Shown piece after piece: positions 35,209-44,994 of a DNA stretch of 64,000 nt (position 1 is its first letter; each line of letters starts with the position of its first letter). The stretch covers positions 81,723 to 145,722 of the forward strand of contig NZ_VZZJ01000014.1 of the NCBI RefSeq assembly GCF_008806345.1. Reading direction: 5' to 3'. The DNA comes from Methylobacterium planeticum. GTDB taxonomy: Bacteria; Pseudomonadota; Alphaproteobacteria; Rhizobiales; Beijerinckiaceae. The notes under the pieces are model-generated. The model searched no databases. It saw nothing but the letters and a program-made list of their open reading frames with translations, and had not been told where the DNA came from. Both the position numbers and the translations under genes were made by a program.

Positions 35209-36792
35209 GGGATTTCTCGAGACCCGGGCGCTCCCCCGTCCATGCCGGCAACGCCGCGGTCGCGACCTCGCACCCCCTCGCGACGCTGACGGCCATCGAG
35301 GTGCTGCGCTCCGGCGGCAACGCCGTCGATGCCGGGATCGCGGCGGTCGCGGTGCAGTGCGTCGTCGATCCGCTGATGACCGGCATCGGCGGCGATTGCT
35401 TCGCCCTCTACGCCCCGAAGGACGCCTCCGTGCCCGTCGCCCTCGACGGCTCGGGCCGCAGCCCCGCCGCGGCGCGCGCCGAATGGTATGCCGAGACCGG
35501 CACCGCGATCACCGAGACCTCGCCCCACGCCGTCACGGTGCCGGGCGCCGTCGCGGCCTGGGCCCGGCTCGTGGCCGACCACGGCACCCGCCCCCTCGGC
35601 GCGCTGCTGCGGCCCGCGATCCACTACGCCGAGGAGGGCTTCCCGGTGCAGTCCCGCGTCGCCTGGGACTGGGCCCGCAACGTCGCGCGCGTCGGCCACG
35701 ACGCGCCGGCCGCCGCGACCTACCTGAGGGACGGCCGCGCGCCGGAGGCCGGCAGCGTCTTCCGCCACCCCCGCCTCGGGGCGAGCCTGCGGCGGATCGC
35801 CGAGGAGGGCCCACGCGGCTTCTACGAGGGGCCGGTGGCCGCCGACATCGTGGCGCATCTGCGCAGCCTCGGCGGCCTCCACAGCCTGGAGGATTTCGCC
35901 GCCGCCGCGCCCGCCTGGGTGACCCCGATCGCGACGCGCTACCGCGGCTACGACGTCTACGAGTGCCCGCCCGCCGGCCAGGGCCTCGCCGCCCTGATGA
36001 TGCTGAACCTCCTCGAGCCCCACCCCGTCGGCGCCCTGTCCGACCTCGACCGGGTGCATCTCTTCGCCGAGGCCTGCAAGCAGGCCTACCACCACCGCGA
36101 CGCGCTCTTCGCCGACCCGGACCTGCAGCGCGTCCCCGTCGACCACCTGCTCTCGGATGCCTGGCGCGCCTCCGCGCACGGCGCCATCGACATGGCCCGG
36201 GCCCGCGAGCCGGTGCTCTACCCGGAGGTCGCCCAGGAGGCCGCCCACCGGGACACGGTCTATCTCTGCGTCGTCGATGCCGAGGGCAACGCGCTCTCGC
36301 TGATCAACTCCCTGTTCCAGGGCTTCGGCACCGGCATCATGGCGCCGGAGAGCGGGGTGCTGCTGCACAATCGCGGCCTCAGCTTCCGGGTCGAGCCCGG
36401 GCATCCGAACAGCGTCGCGCCGGGCAAGCGCCCGATGCACACCATCATCCCGGGCCTGCTGATGCGGGACGGGCGGGCGGTGGCGCCGTTCGGGGTGATG
36501 GGCGGGCATTACCAGGCGATGGGCCATGTCGAGCTGCTCAGCGGCCTGCTCGACCGGGGGCTCGACGTGCAGGAGGCCCTCGATGCCCCGCGCAGCTTCG
36601 CCTACGGGGGCGCGCTGGAACTGGAGCCGGTCCTCGCCGACGCCCTCGGGGCCGGGCTCGCCGCGCGCGGGCACCCCGTGGTGCGCGCCCCTGCCGCTCG
36701 GCGGCGGCCAGATCATCTGGATCGACCGCGCCCGGGGCACGCTGGTCGCCGGATCCGACCCGCGCAAGGACGGCTCGGCAATGGGCTACTGA
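35205..36792 (+). CDS. ggt: Gamma-glutamyltransferase, with frameshift near the 3' end
   Basis: Gamma-glutamyltransferase cleaves gamma-glutamyl bonds and is made as a precursor that cuts itself. The protein shows the family N-terminus (HPLATLTAIEVLRSGGNAVD, DPLMTGIGGDCFALYA) and the nucleophile Thr351 in AHRDTVYLCVVD, at the start of the small subunit. Start is TTG 35205, overlapping the previous stop. There is no signal peptide, so it should act in the cytoplasm on imported substrates, unlike periplasmic E. coli Ggt. The frame shifts by one inserted base near 36681-36692: the family C-terminus PLPLGGGQIIWIDRARGTLV and AGSDPRKDGSAMGY is found in the next frame, ending at 36792, whereas the unshifted frame runs to 36857. 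Confidence 0.85.
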
Positions 36793-36879
36793 GGCCTGGC
36801 AGGTTCGGCCTCGCACGCGACGGCACGGCGAAGGTCCTCGCGCTCGACCACACATAGGACACGCCATGCACTTGAACTG

Positions 36880-37212
36880 TCAAGCCACTGGCCTTTCGGA
36901 TGCGCCGGCAATTCCTTCGCGGCAAGATCGCGGGTCTCCTGGATCGGCTCGAAGAGGCAAACCGGATCGGACCGCCGCACCCCTTTGGGCTGAGGACAGT
37001 GCGGCGGAGGCGTGAGTGGGGGTTGCTGACTGATGGGACGTGAGCCACGCGTCCAAGCCGTAGATCGTCTTGAGGCGCCTGTCGGCTCTCTCGAGAAGCT
37101 TGGCGGCTTCGTCGAGGTCTCCGTTCGCCGCTGCGAGGTCGGCAGCCGCGACGTCGCGACCGGCGCGCTGACACAGCAGGTGTGTGCGAAGGCGAGACAG
37201 CAATTCCAGCAT
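36880..37212 (-). CDS. Small hypothetical protein, 110 aa
   Basis: The frame from ATG 37212 (GGTGGGG upstream) begins MLELLSRLRTHLLCQRAGRD and continues AAANGDLDEAAKLLERADRR, an amphipathic, alpha-helical stretch. The second half, after DAWLTSHQ, is low in structure. No family recognised, but the composition supports a real gene, at least in its first 60 residues. Confidence 0.45.
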   Translation of the reverse strand: MLELLSRLRTHLLCQRAGRDVAAADLAAANGDLDEAAKLLERADRRLKTIYGLDAWLTSHQSATPTHASAALSSAQRGAAVRSGLPLRADPGDPRSCREGIAGASERPVA

Positions 37213-37967
37213 CGGCAGCCCCCACCGGAGACAGCGCACTGATGCAAAACGCGTGCTGCCGGGCCGGTATGCCGGCGGGACTGACGGCGCGCCATTCCCT
37301 GCCCGTTCACGCGGGACGCGACATCGACGCCTCGCTTCCGATCGCAGGTTTCTGCCCTCGCGGACGCAGTCGCTCAAGCCGCGTCCACCTCGGTCAGGCG
37401 GCTGAAGGTATCCGCGACCAGGCTGACGTGGTGCAGCATGGCCGCGTGCGCCGTCGTGATGATGACCTTAGCCTCCAGGACGGTTGAGCAGGCAATGGAA
37501 AAGACATGGGGGTTGCAGCGCCGCGGCTTCCGCGAGATCGTGGTCGTCGATCCCGATGGACGGGAACTAGGGCCTGCCGCCTCGATACGCCGTCGTCGGA
37601 CGCGGATCGAGCGGCGTCCATTCACTAAAGACTGCGATCTCGACAGGGAAGTTCGCAGCGTTCCCAAGCCGACGGGGCCTAAGATGGCCGCCGTGGCGCC
37701 GACGGCAGATCCGGCCGAGAGTCCCGTTGGATCAAGCGGAGCTTTCCCTTCGATGCTAAGGCCCACATGGTCAAGGTGCCGAGTCTTGGTACACCTGCCC
37801 GGTCAGGTCGGCTGAAGCGCCGTGATGCCGGTGTCGATCTGATCGTGACAGGCGCCGACGCGCACATCCGGCTGCCGACACGGCTTTTCAGGGCTCCCCA
37901 AAGATCGTGACTCGGACGAGGCAGGTCCGCTGTCTGATGAGTCGTTGACTTCGAGCAGGCTGGTTCG
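37213..37967. other. Intergenic region with poor open frames
   Basis: About 750 bp. A minus frame ending at 37374 reads plausibly at its end (TTAHAAMLHHVSLVADTFSR), and a plus frame near 37520 reads RRGFREIVVVDPDGRELG, but neither continues into a recognisable protein. These may be remnants of two small genes. The promoter of the next gene should lie near 37900. Confidence 0.35.
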
Positions 37968-38843
37968 ATGCGGAGTTCCGAGGGATTCCCCGTAGGCCTC
38001 ACGCTCCTTCTGGCGTCCCTGTCCGTGCTGCTAACCTGCGAGGACGTCGCGGCGCGCAGGACGACGCATCCTGGCAGGCGGCCCATCAGCGTCCATTATG
38101 ATGCTCCGAAGGACCAAGCGCTTCGCGAGATCTCCGTTACCATGCGGGAGCGACACGTCCTGGAGCGGGTCGCGGCAATCCTCGACCTCGTCCGCCTGCC
38201 CAGGCGCCTGACCTACCGCCTCTCGGAATGCTCCGGCGAACCCAACGCATGGTATGACCCGCGCACGCACGCCGTCACCGTCTGCTACGAACTCATCGGC
38301 AGCATCCTGAGGCTGGCGCCGGCCACGACGTCTCCGGCCGGCGTGACTCGGGACGATGCTGTTCGGGGCCCTGTCCTTCAGATCCTCTTCCACGAGAGCA
38401 GCCACGCCCTGTTCGACCTGCTGCGGATCCCCGTCCTCGGCCGTGAGGAGGATGGGGCCGATCAGGTGGCCTCGCTCATCCTGCTGCATCTCACCCCCGC
38501 GCAGGCGCGCACCGTCGTGAATGGCAGTGCCTACTTTTTCGCAACGCTCGGCAAGCACGAGCCGATCGACCGCGGCAGCTTCGCAGATGCGCATGGTCTA
38601 TCCTGGCAGCGGTTCTACAATCTCGCCTGCTTGGCCTATGGCTCAGATAGGCGCCGCTACGGCTACATCGTCGAGAAGGGATACCTGCCGCCCGAGCGTG
38701 CCAAGACCTGCAAAGAAGAATACAATCAGGTCAATGTCGCTTTCCAGGCTCTGATCGGCCCTCACCTGCGGGTCTGCCCGAGGCATGGCCAAGCTCTACG
38801 TCGAGCATTCAGCAAGATGTCGGGAGCACGCAGGCACGATTGA
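37968..38843 (+). CDS. Exported DUF4344 putative metallopeptidase
   Basis: The 291-aa protein has an N-terminal signal-like segment (VGLTLLLASLSVLLTCED) and a DUF4344 domain. The zinc motif is HESSHALFDLLRIPVLGREE (HExxH, near 142-146), and the flanking blocks AWYDPRTHAVTVCYELI and EDGADQVASLILL are typical of the family, where the third ligand is thought to be a downstream acidic residue. It is probably a periplasmic or membrane-tethered protease. Its substrate is unknown and there is no obvious partner gene. Confidence 0.8.
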   Translation: MRSSEGFPVGLTLLLASLSVLLTCEDVAARRTTHPGRRPISVHYDAPKDQALREISVTMRERHVLERVAAILDLVRLPRRLTYRLSECSGEPNAWYDPRTHAVTVCYELIGSILRLAPATTSPAGVTRDDAVRGPVLQILFHESSHALFDLLRIPVLGREEDGADQVASLILLHLTPAQARTVVNGSAYFFATLGKHEPIDRGSFADAHGLSWQRFYNLACLAYGSDRRRYGYIVEKGYLPPERAKTCKEEYNQVNVAFQALIGPHLRVCPRHGQALRRAFSKMSGARRHD

Positions 38844-39355
38844 GGCGATAGTCCGCTCCGGTCCCTGGCCGAAGAGTTGCGGGCGTTCAGCGGTGTTGCT
38901 CGCCCGGTGGTATGTGGCGAACCGGAAAGGTCGGCGTCGACCGCTCGCGGGCGCATCGACCTCGTCGCGCCACAAGCCTGCCAGCATCGCTCTGGCCATG
39001 CCTCCGGCACGCCGGTGCTGCCGTCTGGCTCGCAGGTCAGAACAGGCGCGGGCGGCAAGTGGCTGACCCGGCTTCGACAGTGCAGTTGAGTACTGGTGTT
39101 TGTCCCGTTTGATCAAGCAGCCATCGAGGGTGTCGGTTATACCTTCGACTGGCTAGCAATATAAGCCGAGTGGCCTCCGCGTCCGCTCGCGCCGTCTAGG
39201 ACCCATCCGCCTGCCTCCGCGATCCCCCGTCGCCGAAATGGTCTCGAAAACGCTTCCGATTGCCTCTCGTTCCACGGTGACCCGTCCACTCTCGTCGGGA
39301 GGAGGGAACAGCGCAGGTCAGTGACGTTCCCGTGTCCTTGCGTGGGAGTGCGGTC
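38844..39355. other. Intergenic region upstream of aspT
   Basis: About 510 bp. A frame starting at ATG 38785 inside the previous gene runs to 39066 but resembles nothing, and minus frames are equally poor. It must contain the aspT-aspD promoter; I see no clear -35/-10 pair. Confidence 0.4.
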
Positions 39356-41035
39356 ATGATCGACTGGTTTGTCGGCACGCTGCGTAACTACCCAGAACTG
39401 GCGATCTTCCTGTCGCTGGCGATCGGTTTCGCAATCGGCCCCCGAAAGCTCGCGGGGTTCAGCCTCGGAAACGTCACCGCGACCCTGCTGGCCGCCGTCG
39501 CGATCGGGCAACTCGGCATCGCCGTGTCCCCGAATGTGAAGGCGGCCTTCTTCATCCTGTTCATCTTTGCCATCGGCTACGGCGTCGGACCGCAATTCAT
39601 GAGCGGGCTGACCCGAGAAGGCCCGCGGCAGATCGGGTTCTCGATCGTCGTCCTCGCGCTGTGCCTGATCGCCCCTCTGCTCTGCGCGCGCATCGCGGGG
39701 CTCGATCTCGGATACACGGCCGGGCTCTATGCCGGGTCACAGACGATCTCGGCCTCGATCGGCGTCGCCTCCGACCAGATCTCGCGTCTCGGCCTCACGC
39801 CCGAACAGGTGAAGGCCTACAATGACCAGATCCCGATCGGGTACGCCGTGACCTACATCTTCGGGACGATCGGCTCGGCGATCATCCTGGCTCAGCTCGG
39901 CCCGAAGCTGATCGGCGTCGATCTCGCCAAGGCCTGCAAGGAATACGAGGCGAAGATGGGCGGCGGCGAGACCCTGGAGCCGGGCCTCACCTCCGCCTAC
40001 CGCCAGATCGAGCTCCGCGCCTATCGGGTCGGCGCCGACCGCAGCATCGTCGGGCAGCCCGTGGGGGCGATCTGGCCGGGCCTGCGGATCTTCGTCGAGC
40101 GCGTGCGGCGTGGGCGGGAGATCATCGAGGCGGACGCGAGCACCGTGCTGCAACCCGGCGATGTCGTGGCGATCTCGGGGCGGCGAGAACTCCTCGTCGA
40201 GACGATCACCCCGATGCTCGAGGAGGTGCAGGACCGGGAACTGCTCGACGTGCCCGCCGAAATCGTCGACGTCTTCGTGACAAGGCGGAAAGTGGGGGGC
40301 CAGACCCTGCGGGAACTGTCCGAAAACGAATGGACGCGCGGCGTCTACCTTCGCAAGATCACCCGCAACATGATCGAGATCCCGGTGCTGCCGGGCACGC
40401 AGATTCTGCGCGGTGACGTCCTCACCCTCGTGGGCGGGCGGCGCCATGTGGAGCTCGCGATCCAGCATCTCGGCTATCCGGACCGGCCGGTCGAGACCAC
40501 GGACGTGGCCTTCCTGGGAGCCGGCATCGTGCTCGGCGGGCTGGTCGGAGCCTTGAGCTACAAGATCGGGGGAATTCCGATCAGCCTGTCCACCACGGGC
40601 GGCGCGCTGCTGGCAGGGCTGCTGCTGGGCTGGCTGCGGACGATCCGCCCCGTCTTCGGCCGTATTCCCGGGCCGGCCCTGTGGCTCTTGAATACGCTCG
40701 GGCTCAACGTGTTCATCGCCGTCGTCGGCATCACGGCCGGTCCCGGATTCGTCGCCGGGCTGAAAGCGGTCGGCCTGAGCCTGTTCCTGTGGGGCGCCGT
40801 CGCCACCGCGTTGCCGATGATCCTGTCGATCTATATCGGCCGATACCTTTTTCACTTCCACCCGGCGATTCTCTTCGGCGCCTGTGCGGGCGCCCGGACG
40901 ACGACTGCGGCGCTCGGGATGATCCAAGAGACCGCCAAGAGCAAGATCCCGGCGCTCGGCTACGGGATGCCCTACGCCGTCGGCAATACGGTGCTGACCA
41001 TCTTCGGCATGGCCATCGTACTTCTCTCGGTATGA
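39356..41035 (+). CDS. aspT: Aspartate:alanine antiporter AspT
   Basis: The 559-aa inner-membrane protein belongs to the AAE exchanger family. It has two membrane halves (about residues 8-180 and 375-555) separated by two TrkA-C-type regulatory domains in the large central loop (IVGQPVGAIWPGLRIFVERV, then VVAISGRRELL and GDVLTLVGGRRHVELA). AspT exchanges external aspartate for internal alanine. ATG 39356 follows GGGAG; a GTG-type start at 39332 is less likely. It lies 29 nt upstream of aspartate 4-decarboxylase, the enzyme that makes the alanine, so the pair forms a decarboxylation-exchange cycle. Confidence 0.9.
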   Translation: MIDWFVGTLRNYPELAIFLSLAIGFAIGPRKLAGFSLGNVTATLLAAVAIGQLGIAVSPNVKAAFFILFIFAIGYGVGPQFMSGLTREGPRQIGFSIVVLALCLIAPLLCARIAGLDLGYTAGLYAGSQTISASIGVASDQISRLGLTPEQVKAYNDQIPIGYAVTYIFGTIGSAIILAQLGPKLIGVDLAKACKEYEAKMGGGETLEPGLTSAYRQIELRAYRVGADRSIVGQPVGAIWPGLRIFVERVRRGREIIEADASTVLQPGDVVAISGRRELLVETITPMLEEVQDRELLDVPAEIVDVFVTRRKVGGQTLRELSENEWTRGVYLRKITRNMIEIPVLPGTQILRGDVLTLVGGRRHVELAIQHLGYPDRPVETTDVAFLGAGIVLGGLVGALSYKIGGIPISLSTTGGALLAGLLLGWLRTIRPVFGRIPGPALWLLNTLGLNVFIAVVGITAGPGFVAGLKAVGLSLFLWGAVATALPMILSIYIGRYLFHFHPAILFGACAGARTTTAALGMIQETAKSKIPALGYGMPYAVGNTVLTIFGMAIVLLSV

Positions 41036-41064
41036 CAAGAATCCGCAATCACGGGAGTATCGAC

Positions 41065-42711
41065 ATGTCCGGAGCGCTGAACCTCAAGGATTTCGAAGCC
41101 CTGTCTCCGTTCGAGATCAAGGACGAGTTGATCAAGCTGGCCAAGGCGAGCTCGCGGAGAACCCAGGCGGCCTTTCTCAATGCGGGGCGCGGCAATCCCA
41201 ATTGGATCGCCACGGCGCCGCGCGAAGGCTTCTTCCTGCTGGGGCAGTTCGCCATCGGCGAGAGCAAGCGCACCATGAGCCACCCCGCCGGGCTCGGAGG
41301 CATGCCTCAAGCCGGTGGCATCGCCGCCCGCCTGGACACGTGGCTTGCGCAACACCCGGACATGCCGGGGGCTCCGTTCCTTTCCGAAATGATCCCCTTT
41401 GCGGTGAAAACATTCGGCTTCGAGCCGGACGCGTTCGTGCATGAGCTCGTCGACTCGATCATCGGCGACAATTACCCGGTTCCGGATCGGATGCTCGTCC
41501 ACAACGAGCGGATCGTCCACGAGTACCTGCTGTGGGCGATGTGCGGCGGAAAGAAACCGGCCGGCAGGTTCGACCTCTACGCGGTCGAGGGCGGCACGGC
41601 GGCGATGTGCTACCTCTTCAAGTCGCTCAAGGCCAATCGATTGCTGCTTCCGGGGGACACGATCGCCCTCGGGACGCCGATCTTCACGCCTTACCTGGAG
41701 ATGACGCATCTCGAGGATTACGCCCTGAACGTCGTCCACATCAAGGCGCCGCAGGAGAACAGGTTTCAATTCACCGACGAGGAGCTCGACAAACTGCTCG
41801 ACCCGAAGGTCAAAGCCTTCTTCCTCGTCAACCCGGGCAATCCGACCGGCATGGCTCTGAGTAAGGAGACCGCCGCAAAGATCACCAAGCTCGTCAAGTC
41901 CAAGCGGCCCGACCTGATGATCCTCACCGACGACGTCTACGGGACATTCGTTCAAGACTTCCAATCCCTTTTGGCCAAACTGCCGCAAAATACGATCGGC
42001 GTCTACTCCTACTCGAAATACTTCGGCTGCACCGGCTGGCGCCTCGGTGTCATCGCGCTGCACGAGAACAACATCTTCGATGATATGATCGCCGCGCTGC
42101 CGCCATCCGAGACCGCGACGCTCGACAGGCGCTACGGCCCTCTCACGCTCGAGCCGCGGAAGCTGAAGTTCATCGACCGCATCGTGGCCGACAGCCGCGA
42201 CGTCGCGCTGAACCACACGGCCGGCCTCTCGCTGCCGCAGCAGGTGATGATGAGCCTGTTCTCCCTGGCCGAGCTGATGGACGAGCAGAAGGCCTATCAG
42301 GCCGCCTGCATCGACATCGTGCATCGGCGTGCCCTGGCGATGATCGATGGACTCGGCCTCAAGCTCACGCCGAACCCGAACTTCGACGCCTATTACGGCC
42401 TGATCGACTTCGAGTTCTGGGCGCGCAAGAACATCGGCGACGATGCGGTCGAATACCTGAAGGAGAACGTTCACCCGCTGGATCTCGCCTTCCGCCTCGC
42501 CGAGGTCCACGGCATCGTGCTGCTCAACGGCGGCGGCTTCGAGGCGCCGAACTGGTCGCTCCGCGTCTCGCTCGCCAACCTGCCCGACGATGTCTACGAC
42601 GATATCGGCCGCGGCGTGCGCGCGGTCGCGCGCGGCTACCGGGATGCCTACGAGGCCGGCAAGCGCGCGACGGAGGTGAGGCGCGAGGCGGAGGAGGTGC
42701 CGGCTGAGTAG
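41065..42711 (+). CDS. aspD: Aspartate 4-decarboxylase (bifunctional aspartate aminotransferase)
   Basis: This PLP enzyme removes the beta-carboxyl group of L-aspartate to give L-alanine and CO2 in the cytoplasm. The 548-aa length is normal for AspD. The PLP site is YSYSKYFGCTGWRLG with Lys318, and the aminotransferase fold is marked by NPGNPTG (256-262) and LTDDVYGTF (288-295). The extended N-terminus (MSGALNLKDFEALSPFEIKD) distinguishes it from ordinary aminotransferases. It follows aspT, and the cycle consumes a cytoplasmic proton per turn while exchanging a divalent-charged acid for a neutral amino acid. Confidence 0.93.
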   Translation: MSGALNLKDFEALSPFEIKDELIKLAKASSRRTQAAFLNAGRGNPNWIATAPREGFFLLGQFAIGESKRTMSHPAGLGGMPQAGGIAARLDTWLAQHPDMPGAPFLSEMIPFAVKTFGFEPDAFVHELVDSIIGDNYPVPDRMLVHNERIVHEYLLWAMCGGKKPAGRFDLYAVEGGTAAMCYLFKSLKANRLLLPGDTIALGTPIFTPYLEMTHLEDYALNVVHIKAPQENRFQFTDEELDKLLDPKVKAFFLVNPGNPTGMALSKETAAKITKLVKSKRPDLMILTDDVYGTFVQDFQSLLAKLPQNTIGVYSYSKYFGCTGWRLGVIALHENNIFDDMIAALPPSETATLDRRYGPLTLEPRKLKFIDRIVADSRDVALNHTAGLSLPQQVMMSLFSLAELMDEQKAYQAACIDIVHRRALAMIDGLGLKLTPNPNFDAYYGLIDFEFWARKNIGDDAVEYLKENVHPLDLAFRLAEVHGIVLLNGGGFEAPNWSLRVSLANLPDDVYDDIGRGVRAVARGYRDAYEAGKRATEVRREAEEVPAE

Positions 42712-42753
42712 ACGCCGCCGGGCGCGGCGCCGTCGCGCGGACAGGAGATGCCG

Positions 42754-44952
42754 ATGAAGGCCACACCGGTCCTGCCGTCAGCCCGCGGCCCCGCGCGGCC
42801 GGCCCGGGCGTCCCGCCCGCGCTTCGGCGCGGCCGGTCCTGCACTCATGCTCGCGCTCGCCATCCTGACCGCCGAGGGCGCGGCACAGAGTGCGGCCGCC
42901 AAGACCATCTTCGTGACGCCGGCGGGTTCGGGGCCCGGCTACGCCGCGGACGGCACAATGGCCGCGGAGCTGACGCAGCCCTACTCGTCGGCGACCATGC
43001 GGTCCGCCCTGCCGGGCGACGTCGTCCAACTCCTCGCGGACGATCCGAAGCCGGACGCCGTGACGCTCTACCGGGAGCGCGTTGCGCTCTCGCAGAAGGG
43101 GGCGCCGGACGCGTTGCCGATCACCGTCAGGGGCCTGGGCGCGAAAACCCGCATGGTCGGAAAGAGCGTCGACCGGGTCCGCGACTGCCCCATGCCGGAC
43201 GACCATGGCGAGCGATCCTGCGGCGATCTCTACGCCGTTCTCGCCGCGCCGCGGAAATCCGACCTGTTCGCGGCCCTGCTGGGATCCGCCAGCCCTCCGG
43301 CGGACGGCGGGGCGCGCACTGCCGGCGCGCATCTCGCAATCCCCATCGGCAGGATCGGACGGCTCGCCGAAGCCGCCTGTCTCGATCTCGACCGCGTCGA
43401 CGGGCTCGTCGTCGAGGACCTGACGTTCGAGGATTGCTGGCTGGCAGCGGTCCGCGCCATCGGCAGCCGGCGCATCGTGCTGCGTCGGTCGCTGATCATC
43501 GGGAGCAGCTACGGTCTCGCCGCCAGGGGACGGGCGGACCATCCGTCCGACACGCTCACCGTCGAGAACGTCACCTGGGTGCAGGATGCAAGCGGCTTTG
43601 ACCCGGCGAGTCTCACCCGCGAAGGCCCGTTCCGGTGTCGCGACGGACGGACGACCGAACTCGGCTGCCCGGGCCTGATGTGGCGGAGCATTCCCTGGGG
43701 TGTGAGCCACCATGGGACCTACGAGCATTTCAACGGCGCGCTCCTCGGAGGCAGCGACGTCCAGGGGCCGGTCATCTTCCGCCGGAACAGGGTGCTGGCT
43801 GCCTATAACGGGATCCGCCTGAAGGCGAGCGGTTGCGAGGACCTTCCGGCATCGGGGCTCTCGCCCACCTCCTGCCCCTTCAACGCGAACCTCTGGATCT
43901 TCGACAACTTGTTTTCCTATGTGCGCGACAATCCGGTCGAGCTGGAGACTTGGGCGACGAACGCGCACATCTTCCACAACCGCATTCACAATGCCCATGC
44001 CTGGTTCTCGTTCGACGACATGGGCGGCGGTCCTGTCTACGTCTACGGCAATCGAGGCTGGTTCGACGACATGCCATCGCTCGCCTGGACGCCCTCGGCG
44101 CCGGGCGGCCCGCCCTGCTCGCGCCGGCCGCTGCCCGCGACCGGCGCAGGGTTTGATCCCGCGCTCGACCGCCGGTTCGATTACCTCAAGGTCCGCTGGC
44201 TCCCGGTCGGCGTCGAGGCGATCGACGCCGCTGGCCGGGTCGACTGGATGGATCCGGCGGAACAATCCTGCGCGGCGAGCATCCTGGGGCGCGTGATCAA
44301 GCTCGCCCTGCCGGAGAAGGGAGCGGCCCCGGGCACGTTCCGGTACGCGGCGCGAGCGCCGATCTACGTCTTCAACAACAGCTGGTTCCTGCGGGCACCC
44401 GTGACGGGCATCGGCGCCGCCGCCAACCTGCGGCACTGGAACAACGCCGTGCTGTTCTGCGAGCCGGGCGTCCCGGGCTACGATGCGAGCCTCTGCAAGG
44501 TCAGGCCCGAGACCTTCGCGACCGATTGCGGTCGGGAATTCGTCAGATCGGACGATCTTGGCCGCTATGCCGGCACTCGGGGCAGCGTGCCCTTCTTCGA
44601 CTGCTTCCGCTGGCTGCCGATGGACGAGCGCGGCGAGGACCTGCCCTCGCTCGCCAGCGTGTTCGACCATGATGTCAGTAGCAACGGCTTTCCCCAGGGG
44701 AACGGGTTGCCGGCCACATTCGAGCGTCACGGGCGCATGGGCGATCCGGGCTTCCGGACGCCTGCACGCGGAGACTTCACCCTCGTGCCGGGCGCGCTCG
44801 CCGCAACCTCCGCCTGCCTCGTCGGCGAGACGGGCGAGGGCGGCCTCGCCTGCGCGGATGCGTCGGGGGAGCGCGCCTTCGCGGGCGCCGTCGGCCCGGA
44901 CGGCAAGCCCTACGCCGCGCCGGCATCGCCCCGCTTCCGGCCGCCGGACTGA
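42754..44952 (+). CDS. Secreted right-handed beta-helix protein
   Basis: The ~730-aa product has an N-terminal signal peptide (AAGPALMLALAILTAEGAAQ) and repeats of strand-turn units typical of pectin-lyase-like beta-helices (VDGLVVEDLTFEDCWLAAVR, SRRIVLRRSLIIGSSYGLAA, NLWIFDNLFSYVRDNPVELE, AHIFHNRIHNAHAWFSFDDM). Of two close starts, ATG 42754 has GGAG at the better distance; ATG 42748 would add two residues. Many Cys pairs suggest disulfides in the periplasm or outside. The fold suggests polysaccharide binding or cleavage, but no lyase active site can be assigned. It follows aspD by 42 nt; a functional link is not obvious. Confidence 0.8.
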   Translation: MKATPVLPSARGPARPARASRPRFGAAGPALMLALAILTAEGAAQSAAAKTIFVTPAGSGPGYAADGTMAAELTQPYSSATMRSALPGDVVQLLADDPKPDAVTLYRERVALSQKGAPDALPITVRGLGAKTRMVGKSVDRVRDCPMPDDHGERSCGDLYAVLAAPRKSDLFAALLGSASPPADGGARTAGAHLAIPIGRIGRLAEAACLDLDRVDGLVVEDLTFEDCWLAAVRAIGSRRIVLRRSLIIGSSYGLAARGRADHPSDTLTVENVTWVQDASGFDPASLTREGPFRCRDGRTTELGCPGLMWRSIPWGVSHHGTYEHFNGALLGGSDVQGPVIFRRNRVLAAYNGIRLKASGCEDLPASGLSPTSCPFNANLWIFDNLFSYVRDNPVELETWATNAHIFHNRIHNAHAWFSFDDMGGGPVYVYGNRGWFDDMPSLAWTPSAPGGPPCSRRPLPATGAGFDPALDRRFDYLKVRWLPVGVEAIDAAGRVDWMDPAEQSCAASILGRVIKLALPEKGAAPGTFRYAARAPIYVFNNSWFLRAPVTGIGAAANLRHWNNAVLFCEPGVPGYDASLCKVRPETFATDCGREFVRSDDLGRYAGTRGSVPFFDCFRWLPMDERGEDLPSLASVFDHDVSSNGFPQGNGLPATFERHGRMGDPGFRTPARGDFTLVPGALAATSACLVGETGEGGLACADASGERAFAGAVGPDGKPYAAPASPRFRPPD

Positions 44953-44994
44953 GACGCCTCATCGGCGCCGGCGCGCGCCTGGCGTTCGAAGCGG

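Noticed and set aside
35034..36767. 577-codon minus frame opposite gamma-glutamyltransferase
   Set aside because: Shadow of the ggt gene; composition is His/Gly/Val/Arg-rich with no motif.
34817..37015. 732-codon plus-strand open frame
   Set aside because: It is an alternate frame of the DppF and gamma-glutamyltransferase genes and is almost only Arg, Pro, Gly and Ala.
38785..39066. 93-codon plus frame overlapping the end of the DUF4344 gene
   Set aside because: Starts inside the previous gene, lacks a ribosome binding site and matches no family.
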